From the NCBI GenBank assembly GCA_027563935.2, contig JANVAS020000203.1:3100001-3164000 (forward strand): 64,000 nt of DNA, given 5' to 3'. Positions within the stretch are counted from its first letter, which is position 1, and every line of letters starts with the position of its first letter. Made by a program: the position numbers and the translations under genes. Below the pieces are notes generated by a model. The model was not told the DNA's origin and ran no database searches. It saw nothing but the letters and a program-made list of their open reading frames with translations. This document shows positions 24,231 through 36,784 of the stretch, in pieces. This stretch comes from Costus lasius. Lineage: Eukaryota; Streptophyta; Magnoliopsida; Zingiberales; Costaceae.

Positions 24231-24445
24231 GGTGAACCCCATTCACCAGATCCTTCGCCAGGCTGCAGGAACTTCACAGTGAGAATCACAGCCAGGTGAA
24301 CCCCACCGGGTTCACCGGATTTCCTAAAGGCCGGAACCAGTCCAGAGAGAAGCACGGCCGGGTGAACCCCACGGGGTGCACCGCGTTTCTATTCGCCCAA
24401 ACTCACAGAAGGAATCACGGGCAGGTGAACCCAGCGGGGTTCACC
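24231..24445. repeat. Palindrome array in the solo Athila LTR
   Basis: Copies of the GGTGAACCCC / GGGGTTCACC palindrome start near 24231 (shortened), 24295, 24361 and 24424, about 63-66 bases apart. The array lies upstream of the TATA boxes, as in the other two family A LTRs, in opposite genomic orientation. Confidence 0.85.
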
Positions 24446-24517
24446 CGTGATTCTAACCCAGGCTCATGCACGTGTCCGAGTCTTACTCGGTTTTTCCTTG
24501 ATTTCTCACTCGTTTGG

Positions 24518-24860
24518 AGTCCAAATTTAGCAAGTGAGGATTCTATGGAAAGCTGATTCGAAGGAGAGGGCAAGGAACATAAATTCCCTAATTCTCGTGC
24601 AATATTTGGGGAGCAATCAAGGAAAAGGCGAGTTAGGACGAGTTGACCGACACCCATTCAGTATTTTGGCGATTTTGAACCCGATTCAAGTCCAAATTTA
24701 GCAAGTGAGGACTTTTTGGAAAGCTTACTTCGAGGCAAAGAGAAAGAATATAAAAGCCCCAATTTTTCATGCCCTAAATATCAAACATTCATGCGAAGAA
24801 GCGGTGCAGGCGAAAGAACACGGCGACAGAAGCAACTTTTAGAGATTTTCGGAGATTGAG
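24518..24860 (+). repeat. Tandem duplication of the core promoter region (about 171 bp)
   Basis: AGTCCAAATTTAGCAAGTGA occurs at 24518 and again at 24689. Each copy is followed by GGAAAGCT and an A-rich motif (AACATAAATTCCC near 24577; AATATAAAAGCCCC near 24748). The family A LTRs at both ends of the 1-11852 element have only one copy. Confidence 0.75.
24749..24756 (+). promoter_or_regulatory. Probable TATA box of the solo Athila LTR
   Basis: TATAAAAG followed by CCCCAATTTTT matches the TATA context of both other family A LTRs. The upstream duplicate copy has the weaker ACATAAAT. Confidence 0.55.
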
Positions 24861-25648
24861 ACACACGATCATCACGATTTCTTCAGGATTCCTTCGGTTC
24901 ATCATCTCCTTCCCCTTAGCTTCATTTTCTTATACCTTTTCATTTCATTAAAAGAGAGATTTTGAGTGTTTCAATGACGATTGTAGCGTAAACCCTATTT
25001 CAGGGCTTGGTGGAAACCCTTTGATGATTTTAATTGCAAACTTTGTATCTATTTATGTTATTTGGTATGAATTGTGAGCATATTTTACTTTGACGTATTT
25101 ATTTCGCGGTTTTACCTTGGCCGAGTAATATCGCGTGTTAGCCGTTACGATTCATATCGAGAGAAGGATCATAAGGGTCGAACCTCTGAGTAAAACTTGC
25201 GGGACATCGACACAAGAGTGCTTGGTCTTCGCTCGAGGATTTCATAGTCTGCCATAGAACTCATTGGGTTCGTCTTAGAACGATCCACTGCGATAGTAGG
25301 AGGTCGGTCTAAAACGAACACCGGGGTGTATCACTCGAGAGAGGGCACCTTGTACCCTAGGGTTAGACTCCTTGTGCAAAACCAATAAACCAAATAACTA
25401 ATATCTTTCTTGTGCGATTAAGATTATCATCGTGGTGGAAGCCGTAGCCCTGAATTCTCTCTTATATCTTTTCTCTACCGAAGTAGTTGCACTTGTTTAT
25501 TTTCAATTTCCGTCTTCAAAAACCCACGTTTCGATTCGCCTAGCTATTAGGACTCGGACTTTCTAGTACTCAACCTTGTTCCCTGTGGGATTCGACATCT
25601 TTTATATTACTTCGACATATCCGTGCACTTGCGGAGCGTGTCACCAAC

Positions 25649-27298
25649 CCATGTAGCTAATGCATCATTATACTATTGAATAAAATTTTAAAATAATTAC
25701 AAAGGCAATGCAAAATTAATTGAAATTTATTTTTCCATCCTAAAGGATCCATGTGAGACATGACAAAGGGTAGGATAGGAATTATACCTTTGTGGCATGC
25801 TTGAGGTTGGCTAAAGAAATTTGAGTTGCCTCCTAAAAAGCACTTCTATTAGGTCATTAGCTTGACCGAAGTTTAATTATCATTATGAAGCTGGTAGATC
25901 AGTTCCATAGTAGGTAGCATATAATCTCCTAGTTTTTCACATTCCTAAAAGGTTGCCCATAAAATTAAATATCAAGAATTGTAGGTGGAGCACTTTAATA
26001 GCAATTTTCCAGTATATACAAAAATAAGAATCAATGCTTCTAATACCATATAGAGAATATCTTATAGTCTTCGGATATTTATCAAAAAGTAGAATCATTT
26101 GTTCCTTATTGAAATTTATGTAATTAATTTCAGGATGATTAGCATTTGGGTCTAGAAAATCATATTTTTGATTGCTTCATATATTTTTTATTTTCATATT
26201 AGGTTCCCCCCTTACCTCAAGGTTAGCATGACATAATGTTTTTGGTTTTACCTCATATATGTCAAGGGTTGGAACAAAATCAAATGGTTGAGAATTTGGT
26301 TTGACATTTGGTTCAGTCTCCTCATCTTTTTCCACACTCCCTTTTTCTTCAATAGTTTTCTCAATTATATAACTCTCTAGTTCACCCTCATCTAATTCAT
26401 TATTCCTTACTTGAGGTTCCTCTAATGTCTCTATAGTTCTAGCTAAGGCTATGGCTTGCTAGGCTATCTGGTCTCCTAACATCTGAAAGTGGGTAACTAC
26501 ACTATCTACGTTGGATATAAGTTCTGGGATAGCTTCATATTGTTTTAGCCTTTGCTAACTAAGTTCCTGATTTTGCTTGTTTTCAACAATTATGAAGTTT
26601 TCAAGTAAGGCTTTAAGTCTAGATTCTTTGGTTTCTCCAAAGTTTGAATTATTCTTACAAAGGAAAGTTGGTTGGTTACTCCAATCTAAATCACAAGTAT
26701 CACTAAAGTATTGGTCATCTTGGTGCCATGAGTTGAAGTTACTAGATAGGGATGAGTTTAAGCATGGAGAAATCCCTAATTGGCATTCAAATAAATAATG
26801 ATATCCACAAATATCATAATAGAACAAATTCATCTTTTCATCATTTAATAAAATTAAAAATTATCCCAGGAAATTGAATTCTCAAAAAAAAATTTATCAA
26901 GCGGTGATTCTAATCACGGCCGTGATTTTAAAAATAATTCAAAAAAATCACAAAAATAGAAGATTACAAAAAAAATAATAAAATTCTAAAGAAAATTTTA
27001 ATTTTGGTTTTTAAATAAGTTCAGAAAATTAAGAGAAATTTCTAATCTTGGGCTGTGATTGTAATCATAGCCCGTGATTATAATTCAAAACCCTAATTTT
27101 TCAAATTTAGAAATAATAAAATAATAGAAATACAATCTATGCTAAGGTTGAGAAGTAATTTCTAGTCTCACACTCCCATGATTTTTTTTAGTTATGTTAA
27201 TTTATATAGAGTCTCTGGCAATGATGTGAAAAACTTGACATGCTATTCATAACATTGGTGCTGAAAAGTTGACACACTCGATATCAACGCCAAAGACT
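25649..27298 (-). mobile_element. Internal remnant of an Athila-like element (family B, copy 1)
   Basis: This stretch is a decayed copy of 32300-34600. At its left it has the GGAGGCAAC-type motif seen after Athila pol (near 25828). It has a remnant gag C-terminal reading at about 26833-26200 (minus), including an ORF at 26833-26555, and a degenerate primer-site region before the LTR at 27299 (minus strand near TGGCGTTGATAT). Protease, RT and integrase are absent, so the element is a deletion derivative. I assign it to Athila/Tat from the PBS-LTR junction and the polypurine motif, not from pol. Confidence 0.65.
26555..26833 (-). pseudogene. Gag-like remnant, family B copy 1
   Basis: A 92-codon open stretch on the minus strand is repeated, diverged, at 33873-33583 and again around 34550-34205. 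Below it the minus frame continues with stops through an acidic segment that matches an open stretch at 33364-33128. It resembles the low-complexity C-terminal part of gag in Athila-like elements. I see no zinc knuckle, so the assignment is tentative. Confidence 0.45.
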
Positions 27299-29050
27299 TG
27301 AATAGCTCTGCACAAGTGCACAGATATGTCAAAGTAATAAAAATATTGATCCCATAAAGACTCTGAAATAAGTACCAATTTAATCGTGTTCATGTAATCT
27401 AGGCTTATCTATCTATGTGAAGTAGTGAATTAAGAGCAATAAAAAGAGACAATCAATTATTAGGGTAGTTCGGGTATCGAGTATCAGCACAATAATTTTT
27501 CTTAAGTAATATCATATTAACAAGAGTTAAATTATTTAAAGTTGTTAAAAGGAAATCTACTCTAAAGTTATAGAATGCCCCCTTTTAGTAGCTTATCCTA
27601 ATATTTAAATAGTTTAATAATCGTCGATCTCTTTGATTATCAATCCTAGTTAGCTTCATTAAGCATAGTTGTAGATTATTTTATACCCAATATAACCTCG
27701 CTACTTTCACAGTCTAACAATTATAAGGTTAATTGTAGAGTTCCAAAACTATAAGTGACCTTTTAGTCCTTGTTATACTTTCCATAGCAATTTAATTAAA
27801 AACTCTAAATTGTTACATGTAAATTAAGTTCTACAAATTAAAGTCTATAATCTTGCTACTTTAATAGGTTTATCTAATGAGTTCTAGGGTTAAGAGTCAC
27901 CTTTCAGTCCTTGTCTTAACCCCCATAACATGTAATAATCTAGATTCAATTAATTAAAAGCAACAATAATCATCTGCAATTATCTTTAACAAACCCAAAT
28001 GAATAACAATCATGTTAGATATGAATTACAAACGAGAAAATTAAAGGGTTACTCTCCGTATCTTGAAAATAAGTTTAAGATACAATCATAGTTGTGAAAA
28101 CCATGTTAAACGCAAAGTAAAATTTATAATAAGTCTGGAAAAAGTAAAATAACAAAATTGACAACTCCCTGATGAAAATTATTGTGATGTGAAACTTTCT
28201 CTCTTCTGACCGTGACTATAATCATGGTTGTGATTGTAACTATGATAGTTGCTTCTTCCCTATGCATGATGGATGCTATTCTCACTCAAATCTCTCTCAA
28301 TCCTTGATGAATTTCAATGAGAATTGAAGCTAAAACACTTTTGTGCTCTCGTCTCTTCCTTCTAAATGAGTTTCACAATCCAAATTCTCATAGGCCATGA
28401 TCATTAGAAGATGAAACTTGGGTTCTAGCACCGCCAACACTGTTTCAGCTTTGATTCAGCGTGAGGAATTGATGAAGGTGGCTCTAAATTTATGGAATTG
28501 TCACCTAGTGTGCTCTCTCTTCCAAGCCCTAAGGTTTGAGCTTGTTTTATAGCCTATAAGAGGAGAAATCAGGGGAGAAACAAACATGTGTTGTTTGCTA
28601 GAATTGGGCTAGAAAGTTGTAATCATACATAGTGTTTGTAATCACGGCCGTGATTTTCAAGTTGTTTATTTTGGTCACAAATATGTCATATAGGCTTATT
28701 TCTCTTTTGGAAATATTGTTTAGGCTTTAATATTTGTAAAATCCATTATTGCCTAGGAATCACCGCCGATGATTGTAATTACCTCCGATATCATTTGTTC
28801 AGCTTTGGACTCTAAATTTAAAGTGAAGGTCTCTTTTGATGCCTTGAATATTATTGTGATGAAATATCTTCGATTTTGCTTATTTTTATGTCATTTTTCC
28901 TAAAAATTCACAAAAATAGAGAAACAAGAGTTTTTTTTTTTTTGCAAAATATAGTAATTTTTTTACAATTTCTAATGCAAAGTAATAGAAAATAAGACAC
29001 AAATTTGTAATAAATATGTATAAAAAACACTATAAAATATGGTTCTGTCA
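27299..29050 (-). repeat. LTR of Athila-like family B
   Basis: It begins TGAATAGCTCTGCAC, in the same context as family A (GCCAAAGACT before the LTR), and ends TTCTGTCA. It is followed on the right by the complement of an Athila-type polypurine motif (CCTCAAGC near 29088). It is AT-rich and repeated at 39372-40145. It serves as the 5' LTR of the remnant to its left and the 3' LTR of the one to its right. Confidence 0.72.
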
Positions 29051-29643
29051 AATACCCATGACTTAAACTCTTGTTTTTCCTCAAGCAAATGCAAAATTGT
29101 GATAAAAATCTCAAGTATAAAGAATATTAAATTTCACTTATGTTATTTGAATTGTTCTCAATCCATGATGCATGTCATAGCTTTCAAACAAAAAATTAAG
29201 AAAGAGTTATGAGGAGCAAAATCTTTAAGATATTAAAGTCCAAGACAACTAAATTTTAAACATCCATGCCATGCATCAACTTTCAAGTTTGATTATCACT
29301 TCATGACTTTAGGGATTTTTATTAACTTTTAATTAGTGGGGTATATTTAAGGCAATTTGTCTTTTAGACCATCATTCTTTTTATTTTGTTAATAACATAG
29401 TATAAAATACACTAAACTTTGTTTAGTGTAATATAACTCATAGTTTCAATGCTCTATAGCTAGTGGAGTTGTACACTTGACCTCCAAGCCCTTTTTTTTC
29501 TCTTGTTTTTAAAGAGAGCCAACCAAGGTATTGATTTTTGAAATTGTTATCGATCTTTTGATGTGAGAGTCAAACATTTATGATGAATGCCCTCGGTTAC
29601 TCAGTCGAAAATATATTTTAAAAGTACTATGATAAGTACAACC

Positions 29644-31535
29644 TGTTGGGAAACCCCGGGGACATTTTACAATTTTTCAGAGACACATACATACATTGCA
29701 CAGCGGAAGAATGTCCCCGAAACAGGTCGGTCCCAAAAACCCAGTGAAGATCGCATGCAAGGGGGTCGACACGATGAGTTAGAAAATACCTCAGAGCAAG
29801 ATGAGGTCGATGTCGTGATAGGCGCCCAACTGTGCGCCCTCTGCAGTCTAACACACACGGATGCCTCGAGTCCTCTTCTTCCACGCCCGGTGCTAGCCTC
29901 GGGAAGAAGATCCAAGCCTTAGGGAGATGCTCCAACCACCTTGCGCCACCAAGAGAGAAAGATGTGCCAAGTGGTAAGGAAGGAGAAGCTTGCGGCCACT
30001 TGATGGAAGAGGAAGAGATTGCGCCCTTGCTCCTTGCTCTCGCTCCCTTCTTATGTTCACGCCTCCAAGGATGAATCATGATTGAGAGGGGTCGGCTAGG
30101 GTCACATATATAGGGCAAGAGGCGATTAGGGCAAGGGCTAGGATCATGACAAGTGTGGGGCTAGGATGAGGAGGTTTGATGTAAGGAAAGTCTCCAAGAC
30201 TTTACCATAAACTTCATTCAACCTTTCCATAATTGCCCAAATACCATATCAGCCCAAGACATGCCTTAAAGGCATTCATACCATCAAGGGAGAAGGGCTA
30301 GGCGCAAATTGCTTCCTTAATGAAGCAATTTTGCCACCCTAACCCCATTATGCCCCTTAGGCGCCAATGGGGTTGGGTTTCTCTCCATTATACCCTTTTT
30401 AGCCTCTCTTCTCTTCATGAGAACTTGTTATTGGGCTTCATTGGATAATGAGCTAGCCCAAACTTCATCCTATGGGTTGATTAAGCATTTGGATCCAATC
30501 CAATGCAACCCTAATCCAAGTGTGACCAACCATGGTCAAATACGGGTCAACCTGCCAAAAATGAAGTTTGGCTCCAATAACATTCTTCCATCTCATCAGG
30601 CCCATTGGTGCTGATGAAATCTCCCAATTAGATCCGAGTTATCCAATAACTTGATCATAAGGCTTCTCGATCAATACGAGAACTCAAGTATCAAGGTGTG
30701 CGACCCTGTAGGTTCTTCTGACGCTGGCAGTGCTGACCAAAGGTCACCACAAGCAGTGAGTGGCACCTAGCAGTGCATCGCTGCTACCCAGGTCATTGGA
30801 ATGGATATCGACATCGACATCCCCATCATCGCAACTAGGTACAGATGCATTACAGTCTCTTTGCCGAACTGATATCCGATTGGACAAGTGTGTCACCACT
30901 TGTTTTCACCCAATCACATGGCTATGACTAAAACAGGTTCTTACCTGGGTATGGCCATACACTCTCAGTCATAGAACCATAGAGGAGCTCCATGGATATC
31001 ATACTTCCCTAAGGAAGGGGCAAATCCTATGTCTGTCCATTGACCTTCTCATATGGGTCGTGATATGCTCAATGACAACCGTTATGACCTCCCAACTACG
31101 GCGAGGTGTTAGGTTGTATCAAAGCAAGTCGCTAACCATATAGAACGATCAATGACCTCAAGTCAAGGGATCAATGCATCTCCTGTCACTTGTGAGGATA
31201 ACTTATGACACCAAGTCATAGCCTCACAGCGGGTCTTTCCAGTATATCCTCCAATGATATACCCATGTGTCTGCGTTAGCACCACGTACCTAACCAGCTC
31301 ACATACCAGTCTCACAAGTACCATAGCTGTCCCATATCCACTAAGGTACATCGACTGGGGACAATAGTTTGAGCACAGATCCAATCTGTCTCCAGGGACA
31401 TTATCATGTTAGTACATGTGCGCAGATGTAAACAAACATTGACAATGACAATGCCAGATTGATATATATATAAATATCAAAGTCAAGTAGTACATAAGTG
31501 GACCAAAACTAGGTCCTAGGGCATATACACCAACA
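29644..31535 (-). mobile_element. Angela-type solo LTR with perfect target duplication
   Basis: It begins TGTTGGGAAACCCC and ends ATACACCAACA. It is flanked by CAACC (29639-29643 and 31536-31540). The reverse complement matches the 3' LTR at 20918-22906 along its length. No coding domain is present. The GC-rich pseudo-ORFs at 29587-30118 lie in the R-U5 part and are not genes. Confidence 0.93.
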
Positions 31536-32540
31536 CAACCCAACTCATAACTATGCACAAAACTAGTAGAGTTAGAGCAATCCCAACTTTTAAAATATTA
31601 TTATTATCACATGTCATCACTTTATGAAATTTTTACCATTCAGTCAATACAAAAAAAATTAAAATCAATAAATTACAAACTTCTAAACATTCATTCAAGC
31701 ACATAATATTTCAAATAAAAATTTTAATCACACCAGAATTGAAATTACTCAAAAATCTTGTTCCATAAAAAAACTTCCACTAAGAATAAAAATTATTTTA
31801 TACATCAATTTTCAAAAACAAATTCAAAATACAATATGATCTTGTCTAAGAAATAAAGTATTCAAAATACATCGATATTTTGACATAGTTAAAACTAGTT
31901 TAAGATTATAACTCTATTGCATTTTTTCAATAATTTATCACATCACAAAAGAAAATATATTCAATATCATATCAACCACCCATGACTTGAATTTTTATAT
32001 GATTATGTCATATTTCTATCAAATAAGAAGGTTCGGGTGTGGTACTTACAAAGTGAATTAGTTGTTGTTTATGTCTCCCACTTAGCCCTTCTTTTCTTTT
32101 CATATTTTAAGATCATGACTATGATTGTGTTCACGGGTATGACCGTGATTTCACTCCAGTCAAAGAGAAATTCTAGAAAATTCCTAAAAATAAAATGTGA
32201 TATTTATATTAGGAATATGGAGTTAGTCCTTCAAAATTATATATACAAAAATAGAATAAGTATTAAAACACATAAGTTATCTACCCTAACTAAAAAAGTA
32301 TAAATAAAGAAATAAATTTAGATTGCTTACCAAAAAGCCCTTCTTTTAGGTCCTTAGCTTGACCGAAGTTTAATTATCGTGGTGAAGCAGTGGATCAGTT
32401 CCATAGTAGGTAGCATATAATCTCCTACCTTTTCACATTCCTAAAAGGTTGCCCATAAAATTAAATATTAGGAATTGTAGGTGGAGCACTTTAGTAGCAA
32501 TTTTTCTAAATATATAAAAATAAGAATCAGTGCTTCTAAT

Positions 32541-33065
32541 TAGGCCTGGCAAAAAATTATACGACCTGCCAACACGACACGACACGACACGAGTTTTCGC
32601 GGGTTTGGGTTTAACATAATCGTGTTTCGTGTCATTATCGTGTCGACCCGTTTTTGACACGCTAAAATTCGTGTCGTGTCGTGTCGTGTCGCGGATTGAC
32701 CCGTCTAACCCATATATAATATATATTATATAAAATTAATAATTTATAGATAATTTTAATATAGTGAGTTAAACAGGTTATTCATGTCATGTCGTGTCAA
32801 TCGTGTCGTGTTGTGTCATCTAATAACTTTATATTATAAATCGTGTCAATCGTGTCGTGTCGTGTCGTGTTATGTGACACGACCTATTTATTAAACGTGT
32901 TAATCGTGTCGTGTCGTGTCACCTGTGAAATAAGCGGGTCGTGTCTGTGTTTCGTATATTGACACGTATACATAAACGGGTCGTGTTCGTGTCAAGCACA
33001 ATCGTGTCACGTGTCAAGTATGACACGACACGTTATGACACGTGAAACACGAATTGCCACCCCTA
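32541..33065. mobile_element. hAT-type MITE with CGTGT-rich core
   Basis: The 525-bp insert is absent from the homologous position near 26050. It is flanked by the 8-bp duplication CTTCTAAT (32533-32540 and 33066-33073). Ends are imperfect inverted repeats (TAGGCCTGGCAA and TTGCCACCCCTA), the pattern of hAT elements. The inside is made mostly of CGTGTCGTGT-like repeats on one strand and CACGACACG on the other, so it can fold extensively. It codes for nothing. Confidence 0.9.
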
Positions 33066-33127
33066 CTTCTAATACCATGTAGCAAATATCTTATAATCTT
33101 CCGATATTTATCAAAAAGTAGAATAAT

Positions 33128-33873
33128 TTATTCCTTATTGAAATTTATGTAATTAATTTTAGGAAGATTAGCATTTGGGTTTAGAAAATCATATTTTTGA
33201 TTGCTTGGGATATTTTTGATTTTAATATCAGGTTCCCCCCTTACCTCAAGGTTAGCATGAGATAATGTTTTTGGTTTTACCTCGTGTATGTTAAGGGTTG
33301 GAACAAAATCAAATGGTTGAGAATTTGGTTTGACATTAGGTTTAGTCTCCTCATCTTCTTCCACACTCCATTTTCTTCATTAGTTTTGTCAATTCTACAA
33401 CTCTTTGGTTCACCCTCATCTAATTCATTGTTCTTTACTTGAGGTTTCGCTAATATCTCTATAGGTTTAGCTAAGGCTATGACTTGCTAGGCTATCTGGT
33501 CTCCTAACATCTGAAAGTAGGTAACTACACTATCTACTTTGGATATAAGTTCCTGGATAGCTTCATATTATTTTAGCCTTTGCTAACTAAGTTCTTGATT
33601 TTTGCTTTTTTTTTTTTTAGCAATTATGAAGTTTTCATGTAAAGCTTTAAGTCTAGATTCTTTGGTTTCTCTAAAGTTTGAATTATTCCTACAAAGGGAA
33701 GTTGGATGCTTACCCCAATCTGAATCACAAGTGTCACTAGAGTATTGGTCATTTTGGTGCCATGAGTTGAAGTCACTAGATAGGGATGAGTTTAAGCATG
33801 GAGAAATCCCTAATTGACATTCAAATGAATAATGACTCACACATCTATAAATATCACAATAGAACAAATTCAT
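33128..33873 (-). pseudogene. Gag-like remnant, family B copy 2
   Basis: Open stretches at 33364-33128 (78 codons, acidic start, then KPNSQPFDFVP) and 33873-33583 (96 codons) are separated by stops and correspond to the copy 1 remnant. A third partial copy of the upstream piece lies at about 34550-34205. No catalytic domain is visible, so the function cannot be assigned beyond a gag-like tail. Confidence 0.45.
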
Positions 33874-36420
33874 CTTTTCATTATTTAATAAAATTTAAAA
33901 TTATATCAGGAAATTGAATTCTCAAAATATTTTTATCATGCCATGATTCTAATCATGACTATGATTTTAAAATAATTCAAAAAAAAAATCTCAAAATAGA
34001 GAAGATTAAAGAAAAAGCAAAAATCCTTAAGAAAATTTTAATTTTGGTTTTTAAATAAGTTTAGAAAATTAGGAGGATCAAATTTATAATCTTGGACCAT
34101 AATTGTAATCACTACTCGTGATTATAATTCAAAACCCTAATTTTCCAAAATAAAAAATAATTAAATAATAGAGATAAAATCTATACTATGGGTGAGAAGT
34201 AGCTACACTATCTACTTTGGATATAAGTTCCTGGACAGCTTCATATTGTTTTAGCCTTTGCTAACTTAGTTCTTGATTTTTCTTGTTTTCAATAATTATG
34301 AAGTTTCAAGTAAGGCTTCAAGTCTAGATTCTTGGGTTTCTTTAAAGTTTGAATTATTCTTATAAAAAGAAGTTGGATGGTTACCCCATTCTGAATCACA
34401 AGTATAACTAAAGTATTGGTCATCTTAGTGCCATGGGTTGAAGTTACTAAATAGGGATGAGTTTAAGCATGGAGAAATTCTTAATTGGCATTCAAATAAA
34501 TAATGACCCACACATCCACAAATATCATAATAGAACAAATTCATCTTTTCATCATTAATAAAATTTAAAATTATCCCAGAAAATTGAATTCTCAAAAATT
34601 ATTTTATCTGGCTTGTTGGGAAACCTCGGGCCAATTTTAGAACAAAAATGGAAGCGGAAGCGTTGGGCCGAAACAGATTTCCCAGATACGCAAGGATCGT
34701 TCTTACGAGTGAAACCGTCGGATGTATCAGAATAGTACCTTTTTATAATTTTTAAAAGCAAGCTGCTGATGACGTTTGATACACGCAAGGGAGCGTCCTC
34801 TATAGTCACGCACACATAGGCTCCTTGAAATCTCTGAACCTCCACACCTAGCCTCGGAAGTTACTCATTGCTTGCGCCAACCTCCATGTTTGCGCCAAGA
34901 TGAGGGAAGAAGATAGTGGTGCCAAGGAGGGAAAGGTGTATAGAACTTGTGCCCACCTTGATACCTTGCTTGTGTTCTCACCAACACAAGTGGATGAAGT
35001 TGCCACCCAAGAGATCACGCCACCAAGAGCAAGATGATAGAGGCGTGAAGAAGGCTTGGGGCGACTTCAATAGAGGATGCGACTTGGGCTTGAAAGACAA
35101 TGTCGCATATCTCATCATATCCCAAAATAACTCCCTATATTTATATGAGTGAATTGAGTTATTCTTAGATTAAATATATTAATATATTTAACATAGTCTA
35201 ACAAGCGCATGAATATATATAATGTTTAATATATGCACCTAGACCAATTAAACATATATAAATATATTTAATCAAATAGATATGCGCCTAGCCATATCAT
35301 AGGGATACAATGAATTTTTTTTATTCAAGCCAACATGTGCCTAGCCTTATTTAGAATAAAGATATTAATATTTATTCTAAGCATGCACATAGCCCATATT
35401 TAAGCAAAGAGAAAAATTCTCTTGTTTCTAATAATATTTTATTTATTCATATGACTCAAGTGCTAATTCCACACTTGCACCTAGACCCTTGTTTAACTCA
35501 TTTTTACTACCTAGGTCAACAAAGGTCAAACATGGTCCACTATAAGTCAACTAGCAGTCAAACATAAACTAAATAAAATCTCATCCTCATCTAAGCAATC
35601 TTAAAGTATCAGTATCCTAAAACGATCCGAATTATCCAATGATTCGATCTAAGGCTATCTGATCAGTATGTGACCTCGAATATCTAGGTGTGCGACTATG
35701 TAGGTTCCTCAGACATTGACAATGATAACCTCAAGTCATCATAAGCAATGAGTGACACTTAACAGTACATCAATGCTCCCTAAGTCATCGGAATGGATAT
35801 CATCATCGACTGCCCCTAAACTGTGACAAAGTACCTATACAGTATAGTCATTTTGCCAGGCTAATATCTAGATTGGACAAGTATGTCACACTTGTTTAAC
35901 CCAATCTAATGGTCATGACTCAATTAGGCTTTCACTTGGGTATGAGCATACACTTTCAATTATACCTCCATATGTGGGGCCTATATTGGCTCGTTGAACC
36001 TCTCATATGGCTTATGATACACCCAATGACAACCGTTATGACTCCCCTACTACGGTGGAGCATTAGGTTGTATCAAAGCATACCACTTACTATACAGAGA
36101 TATTAATGACCTCAAGTCAAGGACAAGTGTACTTCTATCACTATGAGATTGACTTGCGACACTAAGTCAAATCCTCACGGAGGGTCGGTCCAGTATATCT
36201 ACCTTGATATACCCATATGCCTATGTTAGCAATGTGTGCTCAATCGGCAGATATACTAGTCTCACATGCACCATAGCTATCCCTTATCCACTATGGTTGT
36301 TATAACCTTAATTTTATAAATTTAATTTAGAAATTTATTTTGGAATTTTTATGATTTTTAGAGAATTTTTTGGAATTTTAAAAGGGTTAAAAAAATTAAG
36401 TTTTATCAAAAAACTTAATT

Positions 36421-36492
36421 TGCGCTCGCGGGGGCTCGAACCCGCGATGCGTGGAAGTTTTAATTGAACCCTAACCACCAGGCTAAATCTTC
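36421..36492 (-). other. tRNA-like segment 1 in the Tekay-like LTR
   Basis: The minus strand has an A-box-like AGCCTGGTGGTTAG (36484-36471) followed by a B-box-like CGGGTTCGAGCCCC (36445-36432). The B box is flanked by complementary GCG-rich arms. A full cloverleaf is not evident, so I do not call it a tRNA gene. Confidence 0.5.
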
Positions 36493-36565
36493 ATTTTTGA
36501 TATTAAGCCATGCTTCTTCTAGTTAACTCGTATTTAATTTGAATTTAATTGAAAACCGAAAAATG

Positions 36566-36640
36566 CGTCCGCGGGGATTTGAACCCGCGTCTCGCGTTCG
36601 TTTTCGTCGCCGCCTAACCATAGGGCCAATTCGCGTTTTA
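36566..36640 (-). other. tRNA-like segment 2 in the Tekay-like LTR
   Basis: The minus strand shows TGGCCCTATGGTTAGGCG as an A-box-like element (36628-36611) and GCGGGTTCAAATCCCCGC (36588-36571) as a B box with its stem. A third isolated B-box-like sequence, GGGTTCGAATCCC, is at 36818-36806. Confidence 0.5.
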
Positions 36641-36776
36641 ATATTAAAATGCTGCGGCTTTTATTTATTCGAGGTTTAAATTAAATTAGGGCGACGAGCG
36701 AACTCGTCGTCTTCCCCGATCTTTGTGGCGATTTGGTCGCCGCCGCGTTCTCGCCGTTTGGAACGCGTTTTGCCTC

Positions 36777-36784
36777 TATAAAAT
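36777..36784 (+). promoter_or_regulatory. Probable TATA box of the Tekay-like LTR
   Basis: CTCTATAAAATGGGGCTTC has the TATA plus G-rich arrangement typical of plant LTR promoters and sits about 480 bases into the LTR. It points rightward, in agreement with the terminus-based orientation. Confidence 0.5.

Larger units (their letters stand above)
23966..25643 (+). mobile_element. Solo LTR of Athila family A
   Basis: It starts TGATGCGTTAC and ends GGAGCGTGTCA, flanked by CCAAC (23961-23965 and 25644-25648). The reverse complement aligns with the LTRs of the Athila element at 1-11852, including the start CATTTTAGTAGT, the TATA region and the end GTGCACTTGCGGA. No internal sequence is present, so it is a product of LTR-LTR recombination. 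It is a divergent subfamily member. Confidence 0.92.

Noticed and set aside
29587..30118. ORFs of 111 and 163 codons
   Set aside because: They fall in the R-U5 part of an Angela-type solo LTR, and part of one crosses the insertion boundary.
32560..33060. Satellite or telomere-like array of CGTGT repeats
   Set aside because: It is bounded by hAT-type ends and an 8-bp target duplication, so it is one transposable element.
36421..36640. Two tRNA genes
   Set aside because: A and B boxes are visible but no full cloverleaf with acceptor stem and anticodon arm; they are kept only as tRNA-like segments.
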